A DNA stretch of 64,000 nt from positions 3,906,001-3,970,000 of the forward strand of contig NZ_CP113068.1 of NCBI RefSeq assembly GCF_026625885.1, read 5' to 3'. The position numbers were made by a program, and so were the translations under genes. Origin of the DNA: Roseateles sp. SL47 (GTDB lineage: Bacteria > Pseudomonadota > Gammaproteobacteria > Burkholderiales > Burkholderiaceae_C). Below, in pieces: positions 1 to 8,917 of this stretch. The notes below the pieces were generated by a model that was not told the origin of the DNA, did no database searches, and saw only the letters and a program-made list of their open reading frames with translations. Every line of letters begins with the position of its first letter. Within the stretch, counting starts at the first letter, position 1.

Positions 1-195
1 AAAGGTCTGCCCGTGGTGCTGATCTCCCACAACATGCCCCATGTCTTCGAGGTGGCGGACCGCATCCACGTGGCGCGTCTGGGCAAGCGGGCGGCGGTGT
101 TGAATCCGAAGCAGATCAGCATGAGCGACACGGTTGCGGTGATGACCGGCGCGCTGCGGGCCGATCAACTGCCGCCCGAGGTGCTGGCTCATTGA
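1..195 (+). CDS. Sugar ABC transporter ATP-binding protein, C-terminal end (partial)
   Basis: The frame is open from base 1 and ends at TGA 193-195, so only the last 64 codons are present. The residues LISHNMPHVFEVADRIHV match the H-loop region that follows Walker B in sugar-importer ATPases of the FrcA/RbsA type. The protein would energise monosaccharide import at the inner membrane. The gene is followed after 46 bases by a ROK regulator, a common partner of sugar ABC operons. The substrate cannot be told from this fragment; fructose- or ribose-type is an inference from the family. Confidence 0.8.
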   Translation, partial: KGLPVVLISHNMPHVFEVADRIHVARLGKRAAVLNPKQISMSDTVAVMTGALRADQLPPEVLAH

Positions 196-241
196 GCACG
201 GTGCGTGTGTGGGTCTCGGATCCGTCCAGGAGGAGTCTTTC

Positions 242-1489
242 TTGCCCGCTTTGACTGCTGACGACGAAATGCCTGCCGAGTCCTCGCTCCCGCGTGGCGC
301 CGAGTCCCGGCTGTCCACGCGCGGCTCGAACCAGGGAGGGCTTCGCCAATACAACGAGCGGGTGGTGCAGCAGGCGCTGCGGCTGCATGGGCCGCTGCCG
401 GGCGCCGATCTGGCGCGGCTGACCGGGCTCACCGCGCAGACCGTGTCCCTGATCACCAAGCGGCTGCTGGATGAGGGCTATTTGCGCAAAGGCGCGCCAG
501 TGCGTGGCAAGGTGGGGCAGCCGTCCGTGCCGCTGTCGCTGAATCCACAGGGCGCGTATGCGGTCGGATTGAAGGTGGGGCGGCGGCAACTGGATGCGTT
601 GCTGGTGGACTTCACCGGTGAGGTGCAGGGCCGATGGTCTTGGACCTATGCCTTCCCGGACCCGGATGCACTGCTCTCGGAAATCGCCCGGCGTCTGACG
701 GCGGTTCGGCGCAAACTCGGGCCCGAGGGGCGGGATCGGGTCTGTGGTGTCGGTATTGCCGCACCGCTGGCGCTGGGGGGCTGGCAGAGCCTGCTGGGTG
801 TTGCGCCGGAGCAGGCGCAGCGCTGGGCCGGGCTGAAGCTGAGGGACGAAGTGGCCCGGCGGTGCGAATGGCCGGTGCTGGCGATGAAGGACACCTCGGC
901 CGCCTGCGTGGCCGAACTGGTGTCCGGGCGGGGGCGCAGCCTGCACAGTTTTCTCTATCTGTTTGTGGATACCTTCATTGGCGGCGGGCTGGTCATCGAC
1001 AGCCATCTGCACACCGGGGCGACCGGCAATGCGGGGGCGGTGGGCTCGATGCCGCTCGGACCCGCAGGGAGCGGGGCGGGGCAGTTGCTCAGCGTGGCGT
1101 CTCTCAACACCTTGGAGCAGGCCTGGTCCGCAGCAGGACTCGCACCCGCCGCCGAGGGCCAGGCGCTGCAGTCGCCTTGGCGTGAAGTCACGGAGCCTTG
1201 GTTGGCGCAGTCCGGGCCGGCATTGGCTCATGCCATCCATGGGGCCGCCTGTCTGCTGGACCTCCACGGCGTGATCATCGACGGTGTGTTGTCACGGGAT
1301 CTGCTGAAGGCGCTGATCCGCAGCACCGAAGCGGCGATGAAAGGGCCAGCCTGGGAGGGCGTGGTGCCGCCCCGATTGTTCGAAGGGGCCGTGGGGGCGG
1401 ATGCAGCCGCCATGGGCGGTGCCTTGCTGCCACTGCATGCGAACTTCGCTCCGGACCGGGAGCTGTTCCTCAAGGATATGGCGGTCTGA
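242..1489 (+). CDS. ROK-family transcriptional regulator (NagC/XylR type)
   Basis: The N-terminal winged helix (about residues 35-90, with GADLARLTGLTAQTVSLITK as recognition segment) is followed by a ROK sugar-kinase-like domain. The C-terminal part has the glycine-rich FIGGGLVIDSHLHTGATGNA region and GALLPLHANF. The start is set at TTG 242 because a strong AGGAGGAG lies at 228-235, 6 bases upstream; a GTG at 209 in the same frame has no such site. That gives 415 residues. It probably represses the sugar ABC operon whose last gene ends 46 bases upstream, with a sugar as inducer. The cysteine zinc motif typical of ROK kinases (CxCGxxGC) is not visible, as in many ROK regulators. Confidence 0.85.
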   Translation: MPALTADDEMPAESSLPRGAESRLSTRGSNQGGLRQYNERVVQQALRLHGPLPGADLARLTGLTAQTVSLITKRLLDEGYLRKGAPVRGKVGQPSVPLSLNPQGAYAVGLKVGRRQLDALLVDFTGEVQGRWSWTYAFPDPDALLSEIARRLTAVRRKLGPEGRDRVCGVGIAAPLALGGWQSLLGVAPEQAQRWAGLKLRDEVARRCEWPVLAMKDTSAACVAELVSGRGRSLHSFLYLFVDTFIGGGLVIDSHLHTGATGNAGAVGSMPLGPAGSGAGQLLSVASLNTLEQAWSAAGLAPAAEGQALQSPWREVTEPWLAQSGPALAHAIHGAACLLDLHGVIIDGVLSRDLLKALIRSTEAAMKGPAWEGVVPPRLFEGAVGADAAAMGGALLPLHANFAPDRELFLKDMAV

Positions 1490-1531
1490 CGCCGTGACTC
1501 CCTTGCCGTGCGACCCTTCAGCTGCGCATCC

Positions 1532-1546
1532 AGTGGGCTGTCCCAC
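1532..1546. terminator. Hairpin between convergent genes
   Basis: GTGGG-CTGT-CCCAC forms a 5-bp stem with a 4-base loop, 43 bases after the ROK stop codon and 14 bases before the end of the convergent monooxygenase gene. The same 15-base string AGTGGGCTGTCCCAC recurs at 13888-13902, just after the pdeM gene and the IS. The position suggests a bidirectional terminator or a short REP-like repeat. There is no T run. Confidence 0.4.
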
Positions 1547-1559
1547 CAAAGGGACGCCG

Positions 1560-2549
1560 TCAGTCCGCCAGTCCGGAGAGCAATTCGTAAGAGCGACGAC
1601 GGGCTTTGGCATCGTGCACCGCGCAGGCGACGATGAACTCATCGGCACCCGTGCGTTCCTGAACGTCTCGCAGCCCGGCCTTCACCGTGGCGGGTGAGCC
1701 GACGATGGATTCGGCCAGCATGCGCTCCACCTGGAACTGCTCCGATGGCGTCCACAGAACTTCCATCTGAGGCACCGGGCGCGGCAGCAAACCTCGCTGG
1801 CCTCGCTGCATGCCGAGGAAACGCTGCTGGATGGAGGTGAAAAGATGCCGCGCCTCTGCGTCGGTATCCGCCACGATGATGTTCAGGCCTACCGCCGCAT
1901 AGGGCTTGGGGTGGCGTTCACTCGGGCGATATTGCGCTCGGTACATCTCCAGCGCCTGCATGAGCATGGCGGGGGCAAAGTGCGAGGCAAAGGCAAACGG
2001 CAGCCCCATGTAGGCGGCCAATTGGGCGCTGTAGAGACTGGAGCCCAGCAGCCAGATCGGGACTTCCGTGCCTTGGCCCGGAACCGCACGAACCAGTTGG
2101 TTGGGGGCGGCCGGCGCGAGGTACGCCTGGAGTTCCAGCACGTCTTCCGGGAATCGGTCTTCATGCGCGGTGGACAAATGCCGACGCAGGGCGCGCATGG
2201 TGGGGCCATCGGTGCCTGGGGCACGGCCCAGGCCGAGATCGATGCGGCCGGGGAAGAGGGTGGCCAAGGTGCCGAACTGCTCGGCAATGGTCAGCGGTGC
2301 GTGGTTGGGCAACATGATGCCGCCGGACCCCACGCGGATGCGCTCGGTGGCGGCGGCAATCTGGCCAATCAGCACCGCCGTGGCCGAGGACGCCACGCCG
2401 TCCATGTTGTGATGTTCAGCCACCCAGAAGCGCTCGTAACCGAGCCGCTCTGCCCATTGTGCGAGGGCAATGCTGTCGCGCAGGGCCTGGGCGGCCGAGC
2501 CACCTTCCACGATGAAAGCAAGGTCAAGAATCGACAGTTTTGTAGACAT
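1560..2549 (-). CDS. LLM-class flavin-dependent oxidoreductase (luciferase-like)
   Basis: A protein of 329 residues with the hallmarks of the YhbW/MsnO8-type luciferase-like monooxygenases: [27 protein letters not shown] near residues 35-60, the substrate-side loop [13 protein letters not shown], and [15 protein letters not shown] near 105-120. These enzymes bind FMN or FMNH2 as a TIM barrel in the cytoplasm. The true substrate is unknown. The ATG is at 2549. It stands alone, convergent with the ROK regulator. Confidence 0.88.
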   Translation of the reverse strand: MSTKLSILDLAFIVEGGSAAQALRDSIALAQWAERLGYERFWVAEHHNMDGVASSATAVLIGQIAAATERIRVGSGGIMLPNHAPLTIAEQFGTLATLFPGRIDLGLGRAPGTDGPTMRALRRHLSTAHEDRFPEDVLELQAYLAPAAPNQLVRAVPGQGTEVPIWLLGSSLYSAQLAAYMGLPFAFASHFAPAMLMQALEMYRAQYRPSERHPKPYAAVGLNIIVADTDAEARHLFTSIQQRFLGMQRGQRGLLPRPVPQMEVLWTPSEQFQVERMLAESIVGSPATVKAGLRDVQERTGADEFIVACAVHDAKARRRSYELLSGLAD

Positions 2550-2742
2550 GTCGAAAGTCTAGGCTCATTGCCTTCCTCGTGTCGGCGGCATGGCTTTCTG
2601 GCGGATGCCATGGCAGGCGTTTCAGGTTCAAGGTCTCGCCCGTTCCACCGCGCAACAGCGCGAAGTGGCCAACCCGGAGGAAACGCTGCATCGCTCCGAA
2701 GGGTGCGCTGCAGCGTTGCGCCCGGCCAACTGGCCGCGCCGC

Positions 2743-4554
2743 CTACAAGTTGTTCATGTCCGATTGGGTGGAGTTGAACCAGGACCAATAGTAGGTGGGT
2801 GCTGGATACTTGGCCCGCAAGGCCTTGTATTCCGCGCTGGTCCATCGGGAGGTGGTGTACACACCCACCGACCCAACGCCCGCAAAGTCATCGCGATGTT
2901 CAGGTTCGCAGAACAGCACGAAGCGGGTCAGCAAGACAGGATTGCCGGGAGACTTTTGGATCGACACGGTCTGGGACATGGCCAGGTCGCTCAGGCCCTC
3001 ACACAGTTCACCGGGTACCGCACGCGGCAAGCGGAATCTTGTGCCGTCACGCAAGTACAGATCAAACGGCCCGCTCTTGTTTGGCTTGCCCAGGAGCAGG
3101 GCCGCGCCCGTCACGTTCAGCAAGCTCGTGTCCAGTTGGGGTGTGGAAATCTTGTTGGCCTGCAGCCCTATCGCCTCCAGTTGGTTGGCTATCATGACGC
3201 TCTTTTCGCCCATCACCATGTTGCCGTTGACCGACATGACCACGTCACGGCCCCGGGTGGACAGGGCGGATCCGCTGCCGACCACCGCAGTCTGGCCAGC
3301 AATCTGCTCAGCTTGGATCAGCGCAGCATTCACAATGTTGTGGCCCGCCGCGTCCCAGTTGCCGTTTCCGCCGGGTCCACCCCCGGAGTCCGACACGGCG
3401 CCCCCGTCTTCTCCCAACAGGTTGACGGCCGCCAGGATACCCGGAACGCCTTCGCGGCCATCCTTGGACCGGATCGGGTTGTCGCTCTTGGCATGGCCGT
3501 ACACCCCCTGCATGATCCGGCTGTCCGTGGGGCTGCTCTTCAGGGTCGACAGCCGGCCCGCATAGCCCGCTTGTTCCAGGGCCGCGCCGATCTGAGCTGC
3601 GGCGCCAATGGGCAGGCTGACTCCGCCGAAGTAGTAGGGCTGGGTATTAAACACCACGGACTCCAGCGTCCAGGTGTTTGAACCGCCAGTGCCGGGCGAA
3701 GGGCCGGTGCCACCACCGGGCGTGCCCGGAGCGGGGCCAAACACTCCCTGCCCGTACTGCTGCCTCATGTAGTCGCAGTAATGACTGCCGTGGAAGAAGA
3801 CGGAGGAATTGCCGCGATTGGCGGCGATGTGGGCCCTGATCTCAGCGGGGTCGAAGATCGGCAGGATTTTCTTTTCATCCTTCGCATCTGCAATGACCCA
3901 GTCGCCGCCCTTGAACTCCTTCTTGTCCTTGGATACCTCCCCGTTGTAGCAACTGACGCCGTTGAGGCTCGGCGGCAGGTCCAGTGGCCGTGCCAGAGAA
4001 GAGGTGCCAGGACTCGCACCCGTCAGGGCGGCGGCCTTCATCAGGCTGGCCTGTGCCGGGGTGGCGGCACCACCGGTGGAAGGCGTGTCGCTGACGGGCC
4101 GGATCCAGATCGCAATGCGAGCAATGGCGGCTTCACCGGTGGCTTTGTCCACCGCAATGCCGGGGGAGAAGGGCAACATCAACTGGTCGTTGGCTCGTAC
4201 CAGCTCCAACCTGCGCAGTTCGTCAACCGTCGGTTGATAGCCGTTGGCGATCGTGACGTCGCCCAGCACCAATTTGCAGTCGACCGTCCGTTCAGATTGA
4301 TCGGAGGGCGAGGTGCCGGCCCCATCACCTAGCACCAGCGCCGCATCCGCACAGCTGCGATCCAGCGCAAGGATCTCCTTGCTGTACTTCTTCATGTAGC
4401 GGTTGGCGCCGGTGCTGATGGTGGTGAGCTGCTCCCCCACCGCCTTGCCTTGGTTGACCATCTGCGCATAACGTACGGCCAGCAGCAGGCTGGCGGTGAT
4501 GCCGGCCACCACCACCCCGGAGATGGCAGTCTCCACCAGCGTGAAGCCTCGCAT
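2743..4554 (-). CDS. PilV-like prepilin / pilus tip protein with shufflon-type N-terminal region
   Basis: The N-terminus from ATG 4554 reads MRGFTLVETAISGVVVAG, a canonical type IV prepilin leader. Cleavage would fall between Gly and Phe, followed by Glu+5 and one hydrophobic helix. The frame continues upstream to 4656 with a proline/arginine-rich leader, so a start there would give an unusually long leader; I prefer 4554 (603 residues). After the helix comes a region with NRYMKKYSKEI, then a Gly-rich linker (GTPGGGTGPSPGTGG). Next is a segment with phrases such as GNWDAAGHNIVNAALIQAEQ, resembling the constant region of conjugative pilus tip adhesin PilV. The C-terminal part (RTFVLFCEP, VYTTSRW) would be the variable tip. 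No other pilus gene, recombinase gene or sfx repeat lies nearby, so the assignment rests on the leader and overall layout. Confidence 0.6.
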   Translation of the reverse strand: MRGFTLVETAISGVVVAGITASLLLAVRYAQMVNQGKAVGEQLTTISTGANRYMKKYSKEILALDRSCADAALVLGDGAGTSPSDQSERTVDCKLVLGDVTIANGYQPTVDELRRLELVRANDQLMLPFSPGIAVDKATGEAAIARIAIWIRPVSDTPSTGGAATPAQASLMKAAALTGASPGTSSLARPLDLPPSLNGVSCYNGEVSKDKKEFKGGDWVIADAKDEKKILPIFDPAEIRAHIAANRGNSSVFFHGSHYCDYMRQQYGQGVFGPAPGTPGGGTGPSPGTGGSNTWTLESVVFNTQPYYFGGVSLPIGAAAQIGAALEQAGYAGRLSTLKSSPTDSRIMQGVYGHAKSDNPIRSKDGREGVPGILAAVNLLGEDGGAVSDSGGGPGGNGNWDAAGHNIVNAALIQAEQIAGQTAVVGSGSALSTRGRDVVMSVNGNMVMGEKSVMIANQLEAIGLQANKISTPQLDTSLLNVTGAALLLGKPNKSGPFDLYLRDGTRFRLPRAVPGELCEGLSDLAMSQTVSIQKSPGNPVLLTRFVLFCEPEHRDDFAGVGSVGVYTTSRWTSAEYKALRAKYPAPTYYWSWFNSTQSDMNNL

Positions 4555-4844
4555 TCGAGATGCGCTGGCCTTGCGGTTGCGCGGGCGGGCCAAGAGCTGG
4601 AGGTGCCGTGGAGGGAAGGCCGGCTGTGGGGGAGCGGCTGACAGGCGTGGTGGCATGGCAGTAGCGCGGTGGCGCGTGATGAAAGAATGCCGCCATCTTC
4701 CTGTCGGGCTCCACCCAGGGCTATTGCATCAATCTGCAGAGCTCATCTGCCTTCTTGAGTAAGAAGTTGGCCGTCCACCCTGAATGGGTGGTCGATGTCC
4801 CGAGCTTGGTTTTCTCATGGCAAACATGGACCGCCCTGACGGAT

Positions 4845-5984
4845 TCACTGGCGCGCCGGCTCCGGGTCGCGGTACTGCTCGGCGATGGCCTTGAACCGGT
4901 CTTGCACCGTGGTGAACGCATCCACCACGTCCGGGTCGAAATGGCTGCCACGGCTTTGGGTGATCAGGCGTGCTGCCTCGTCGTGGGACATGGGGGCTTT
5001 GTAGACACGGCGCGAGATCAAGGCGTCGTAAACGTCAGCCACCGCCATCAGCCTTGCGGGCAGGGGGATGTCCGCGCCGCGCAACCCTCTGGGGTAGCCC
5101 GTGCCGTCCCACTTTTCCTGGTGGCCGTACGCAATGTCCTTGGCCGTGTGGAGGAACTCGACCGGTGTGCCCAACTGTCGCTCGGCCTGTTCGATGGCGT
5201 CCCGACCCAGCGTGGTGTGCGTTTTCATGACCTCGAATTCCTCCGGTGCAAACGGCCCCGGTTTGAGCAGGATGTGGTCGGGGATGCCCACCTTCCCAAT
5301 GTCATGCAGGGGGGCAGATTTGAAGAGCGTGCTGATGTATTTGTCGGTGAGCAGGCCTTCAAAGCGAGGATGTTGACGCAGCGCTTCGGCCAGAGCCTTG
5401 ACATAGTGCTGGGTGCGGCGTAGATGTTGGCCGGTCTCGTTGTCCCGCGTTTCGGCCAGGGAGGCCATGGCGTGGATGGTCACGTCCTGGATGGCGGCCA
5501 GCTCGGCGGTGCGCCGTGCCACCTCCTGCTCCAGATAGCTGGCTTTGTCCCGCAGGAAATCAGCACTGGCCTTGAGTTGCAGATGCGTCCGCACCCGCGC
5601 CAGCACCAGCGGCGGGCTGATCGGCTTGGTGATGTAGTCCACCGCGCCCAGCGCGAAACCGCGGGCTTCATCCTGGGTATCCACCCGCGCCGTCAGGAAG
5701 ATCACCGGGATGTCGCGGGTGCGCGCCGAGGCCTTGAGCGCCTCGCAGGTTTCGTAGCCGTCCAGCCCCGGCATCATCACATCCAGCAGGATGAGGTCGG
5801 GGGGGGTGGGGCCTGCCGCCATGCGCAGCGCCTCGTGGCCACCCGAGGCTGTGACCACGTGATAGTGCATGCTCAGCAGCGCACGCATCAAAGCGAGATT
5901 GGTCGGGGTGTCATCCACGACCAGCACCGTGGCCCACGTGGCCGACGCAGCATGTGGCAGCACCGGATCCTCAATCGATGTCAT
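4845..5984 (-). CDS. Two-component response regulator with HD-GYP output (RpfG type)
   Basis: The 379-residue protein starts at ATG 5984, preceded by AGGGAGAG at good distance. The frame is open further upstream to 6479, but that part looks non-coding. Residues about 18-130 form a CheY-like receiver (VLVVDDTPTN, phospho-acceptor in LILLDVMMPG, conserved Lys in YITKPI). A short coiled coil follows (about 140-165), then an HD-GYP phosphodiesterase domain with LHDIGKVGIPD and the GYP motif in GHQEKWDGTGYPRGL. The family hydrolyses cyclic di-GMP, linking a histidine kinase signal to motility or biofilm. No kinase gene is adjacent. It is divergent from the exonuclease gene. Confidence 0.93.
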   Translation of the reverse strand: MTSIEDPVLPHAASATWATVLVVDDTPTNLALMRALLSMHYHVVTASGGHEALRMAAGPTPPDLILLDVMMPGLDGYETCEALKASARTRDIPVIFLTARVDTQDEARGFALGAVDYITKPISPPLVLARVRTHLQLKASADFLRDKASYLEQEVARRTAELAAIQDVTIHAMASLAETRDNETGQHLRRTQHYVKALAEALRQHPRFEGLLTDKYISTLFKSAPLHDIGKVGIPDHILLKPGPFAPEEFEVMKTHTTLGRDAIEQAERQLGTPVEFLHTAKDIAYGHQEKWDGTGYPRGLRGADIPLPARLMAVADVYDALISRRVYKAPMSHDEAARLITQSRGSHFDPDVVDAFTTVQDRFKAIAEQYRDPEPARQ

Positions 5985-6170
5985 GCGGCTCTCCCTGATT
6001 GGTGGTGGCGCGGGCATGGAGGCCGGCACCGCCTGATGGTCCGCTTTCCCATTGGAGGCACGCCCCGATGGTAGCTGCGCGGCTGTCATCATGGCGCGCA
6101 GAGGCCCCTGATGGGGGAAGGGTTGCCGTCCTACACCCAAGGGCCATTCGTCCGTTCTACGATCCAGATC

Positions 6171-7262
6171 ATGACAGTGCGCACGAGTCCGGCTTCCGAC
6201 CTGATCGTCGCCCGGCCGGAAGGTTTGTATTGCCCGGCGGGCGATTTTTATATTGACCCCTGGCGTCCGGTCCCTCGGGCCGTGATCACCCATGCCCACA
6301 GTGACCATGCCCGCTGGGGCCATGGCCATTACCTCGCGCATGAGCACAGCGCCCCCCTCCTGCGACGGCGCCTCGGTGAGGATATTCATCTGCAAACTGT
6401 GCGGTATGGTGAAGCGATTGACCACCATGGGGTGCGGCTGTCTTTGCACCCCGCGGGTCATGTGCTGGGATCGGCGCAACTGCGTGTGGAGGTGAAGGGC
6501 GAGGTGTGGGTGGCGTCAGGGGACTACAAGCTGGAGTCGGACGGCACCTGTGCCCCGTTTGAAGCGGTTCGCTGCCATACCTTCATCAGCGAGTCCACGT
6601 TTGGTCTTCCCATCTACCGGTGGCCCTCCCAGCCCGAGCTGTTTCAAGAGATCAATGCCTGGTGGCAGGCCAATGCGGAGCAGGGCCGGGCCTCGGTGTT
6701 GTATGCCTACGCCTTGGGCAAGGCCCAGCGCCTGCTGCACGGTGTGGATGCGTCGCTGGGGCCGATCATCTGCCACGGCGCTGTGGAGCCGCTGAACGCG
6801 GTGTATCGCGACCTGGGCGTGCCCTTGCCGCCCACGCGCAGGGCCACCGACCCCAGCTTGGACACATCCAGCCTCGGCAGGTCGCTGGTGATCGCGCCGC
6901 CCTCGGCCGCGCGATCCACCTGGCTGCGGCGCTTCGGCCCTGATCTGGCGGACGCTTTTGCCAGCGGCTGGATGCAGTTGCGCGGCACCCGTCGGCGCCG
7001 GGGCGTGGATCGCGGCTTTGTGGTGTCCGACCATGCCGACTGGCCGGGCCTGCAGACGGCCATTCGGGCGACTGGGGCGGAGCGGGTGTTTGTCACCCAC
7101 GGCAGTGTGCCCGTGATGGTGCGTTGGTTGTGTGAGCAGGGATTGCAGGCCCAGGCCTTTGCCACGGAGTATGGCCAGGAGGACGACCCGGCGTCGCCTG
7201 AGGAAGCGGCTCCGGGCGGTGCCTCCGACGCCAGCCCCCTGTCCCCCGCTGCGCGATCATGA
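6171..7262 (+). CDS. Ligase-associated DNA exonuclease (metallo-beta-lactamase fold)
   Basis: The metal-binding motif THAHSDHARWGH (near residue 45) and later histidines (HPAGHVLGSAQ, SDHADWPG) mark a beta-lactamase-fold nuclease of the ligase-associated exonuclease family, related to Artemis/SNM1. The ATG at 6171 gives 363 residues; the frame also has a start at 6111, but the family begins near MTVRTSPASDLIV. It is the first gene of a four-gene repair operon and its stop overlaps the ligase start by 4 bases (ATGA at 7259-7262). The family is thought to process DNA ends for the linked ligase; the exact substrate in this organism is unknown. Confidence 0.92.
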   Translation: MTVRTSPASDLIVARPEGLYCPAGDFYIDPWRPVPRAVITHAHSDHARWGHGHYLAHEHSAPLLRRRLGEDIHLQTVRYGEAIDHHGVRLSLHPAGHVLGSAQLRVEVKGEVWVASGDYKLESDGTCAPFEAVRCHTFISESTFGLPIYRWPSQPELFQEINAWWQANAEQGRASVLYAYALGKAQRLLHGVDASLGPIICHGAVEPLNAVYRDLGVPLPPTRRATDPSLDTSSLGRSLVIAPPSAARSTWLRRFGPDLADAFASGWMQLRGTRRRRGVDRGFVVSDHADWPGLQTAIRATGAERVFVTHGSVPVMVRWLCEQGLQAQAFATEYGQEDDPASPEEAAPGGASDASPLSPAARS

Positions 7263-8917
7263 AGGCCTTCGCCGCTCTTTACCGTGCGCTGGACGCCTCC
7301 ACCGCGAGCCTGGCCAAGCAGGCGGCGCTGCAGGCCTATCTGCGCGAGGCTCCGGCCGCTGATGCCGCCTGGGCCGTCTACTTTCTGGCCGGTGGCAAGC
7401 CTCGCCAATCGGTGCCCACGCGGCTGCTGCGTGAGCAGGCCCGCCTGGCGGCAGGGCTGCCGGAATGGCTGTTTGACGAATGTTATGAAACGGTGGGCGA
7501 CCTGGCGGAAACCTTGTCCTTGTTGCTGCCCCCGCCCACCAGCACCATCGAATGGCCGTTGTCCGTGTGGATGGAGCAGCACCTGCTGCCCTTGCGCGGG
7601 CAGCCGCCGGAGACGCTGGCCGCGTCGCTGCACCAACACTGGCAATGGCTGGCGGCGGACCAGCGGCTCGCCTACTTCAAGCTCATCACCGGTGCATTCC
7701 GTGTGGGCGTGTCCAGGTTGCAGGTCACGCAGGCCCTGGCGGCGGTGAGTGGCGTGGATGCCCGGCAGATCGCTCAGCGGCTCATGGGCTACACCCATAT
7801 CGGCGCACGCCCGACGGCCGGGGATTTCCAGGCCTTGATCGCCCCAGAGGAGGCGCTCCCGCAAGGGCAGTCGCGCGGCGGTCAGCCCTATCCCTTTTTC
7901 CTGGCGCATCCGTTCAATCAGCCGGTGGCGCACTTCGAGGCGCTGCTGGGCCCGGTGCAGGACTGGTTGGTGGAATGGAAGTGGGACGGCATACGCGCCC
8001 AACTGGTCAAACGTGCCGAGGGCGTGTGCCTGTGGTCCCGCGGTGAAGAGCTGATCAGCGAACGCTTCCCGGAGTTGTTGGCCATGGGCCAGAGGCTGCC
8101 GGACGGCACCGTGCTGGATGGTGAAGTGCTGATCTGGCGGGAGGGTCAGGTCCAGCCCTTTGCGGAGTTGCAGCGCCGCATCGGCCGCAAGCAGCTGGGG
8201 CCGAAGCTGTTGCGGGAACTGCCGGCGGTGCTGTGTGCCTACGACCTCCTGGAAGTGCAGGGCGACGATCTGCGCCAGCGCCCACAGCATGAGCGGCGCC
8301 AAAGGCTGGAGCAGTTGCTGTCGGCCCATCCACATCCGTCCCTGATCCTGAGCCTGCGGGTCAGCGCGGACAACTGGGCGAGCCTGGCCACGCTCCGTGA
8401 AGAAGCGCGCGCACGGGGAGTGGAAGGCATGATGCTCAAGCGGCTGGATGCCCATTACGGCATCGGTCGCACCAAGGATGTGGGGGTGTGGTGGAAGTGG
8501 AAGATCGACCCGCTGTCGGTGGATGCGGTGCTGCTGTATGCCCAGCGTGGGCATGGCCGACGCGCCAGCCTGTATACCGACTACACCTTCGCGGTCTGGA
8601 ATGGCTCCCCGGACGATCCCGCCCGGCAACTGGTGCCTTTTGCCAAAGCCTATTCCGGCCTGACCGACGAGGAGATCCGCGCCCTGGACGCCATCATCCG
8701 CAAGACCACGGTCGAAAGCTTCGGCCCGGTGCGCAGCCTGCAGCCCACGCAGGTGTTTGAACTCGGCTTTGAGGGCATTTCTCGCAGCAGTCGGCACAAG
8801 AGCGGCATTGCGGTGCGCTTTCCCCGCATGCTGCGCTGGCGCACCGACAAACCGGTGGAAGAGGCCGATTCGCTGACCACGCTGCAGGCCTTGCTGCCCG
8901 GAGGCCGCGGAGGATGA
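7259..8917 (+). CDS. ATP-dependent DNA ligase (operon-linked, Lig/Lhr cluster)
   Basis: A 552-residue ligase with an N-terminal DNA-binding domain (about 1-200). The nucleotidyltransferase domain carries the active-site Lys241 in motif I ([10 protein letters not shown]), with GEVLIWREG, motif [12 protein letters not shown] and motif [21 protein letters not shown]-terminal OB fold ends near [12 protein letters not shown]. It seals nicks using ATP and differs from the NAD-dependent LigA used in replication. It overlaps both neighbours by 4 bases, so translation is probably coupled. Confidence 0.95.
   Translation: MKAFAALYRALDASTASLAKQAALQAYLREAPAADAAWAVYFLAGGKPRQSVPTRLLREQARLAAGLPEWLFDECYETVGDLAETLSLLLPPPTSTIEWPLSVWMEQHLLPLRGQPPETLAASLHQHWQWLAADQRLAYFKLITGAFRVGVSRLQVTQALAAVSGVDARQIAQRLMGYTHIGARPTAGDFQALIAPEEALPQGQSRGGQPYPFFLAHPFNQPVAHFEALLGPVQDWLVEWKWDGIRAQLVKRAEGVCLWSRGEELISERFPELLAMGQRLPDGTVLDGEVLIWREGQVQPFAELQRRIGRKQLGPKLLRELPAVLCAYDLLEVQGDDLRQRPQHERRQRLEQLLSAHPHPSLILSLRVSADNWASLATLREEARARGVEGMMLKRLDAHYGIGRTKDVGVWWKWKIDPLSVDAVLLYAQRGHGRRASLYTDYTFAVWNGSPDDPARQLVPFAKAYSGLTDEEIRALDAIIRKTTVESFGPVRSLQPTQVFELGFEGISRSSRHKSGIAVRFPRMLRWRTDKPVEEADSLTTLQALLPGGRGG

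Noticed and set aside
2743..3400. Shufflon inversion sites in the PilV-like gene
   Set aside because: I found no repeated inverted 19-bp sites and there is no recombinase gene next to it.
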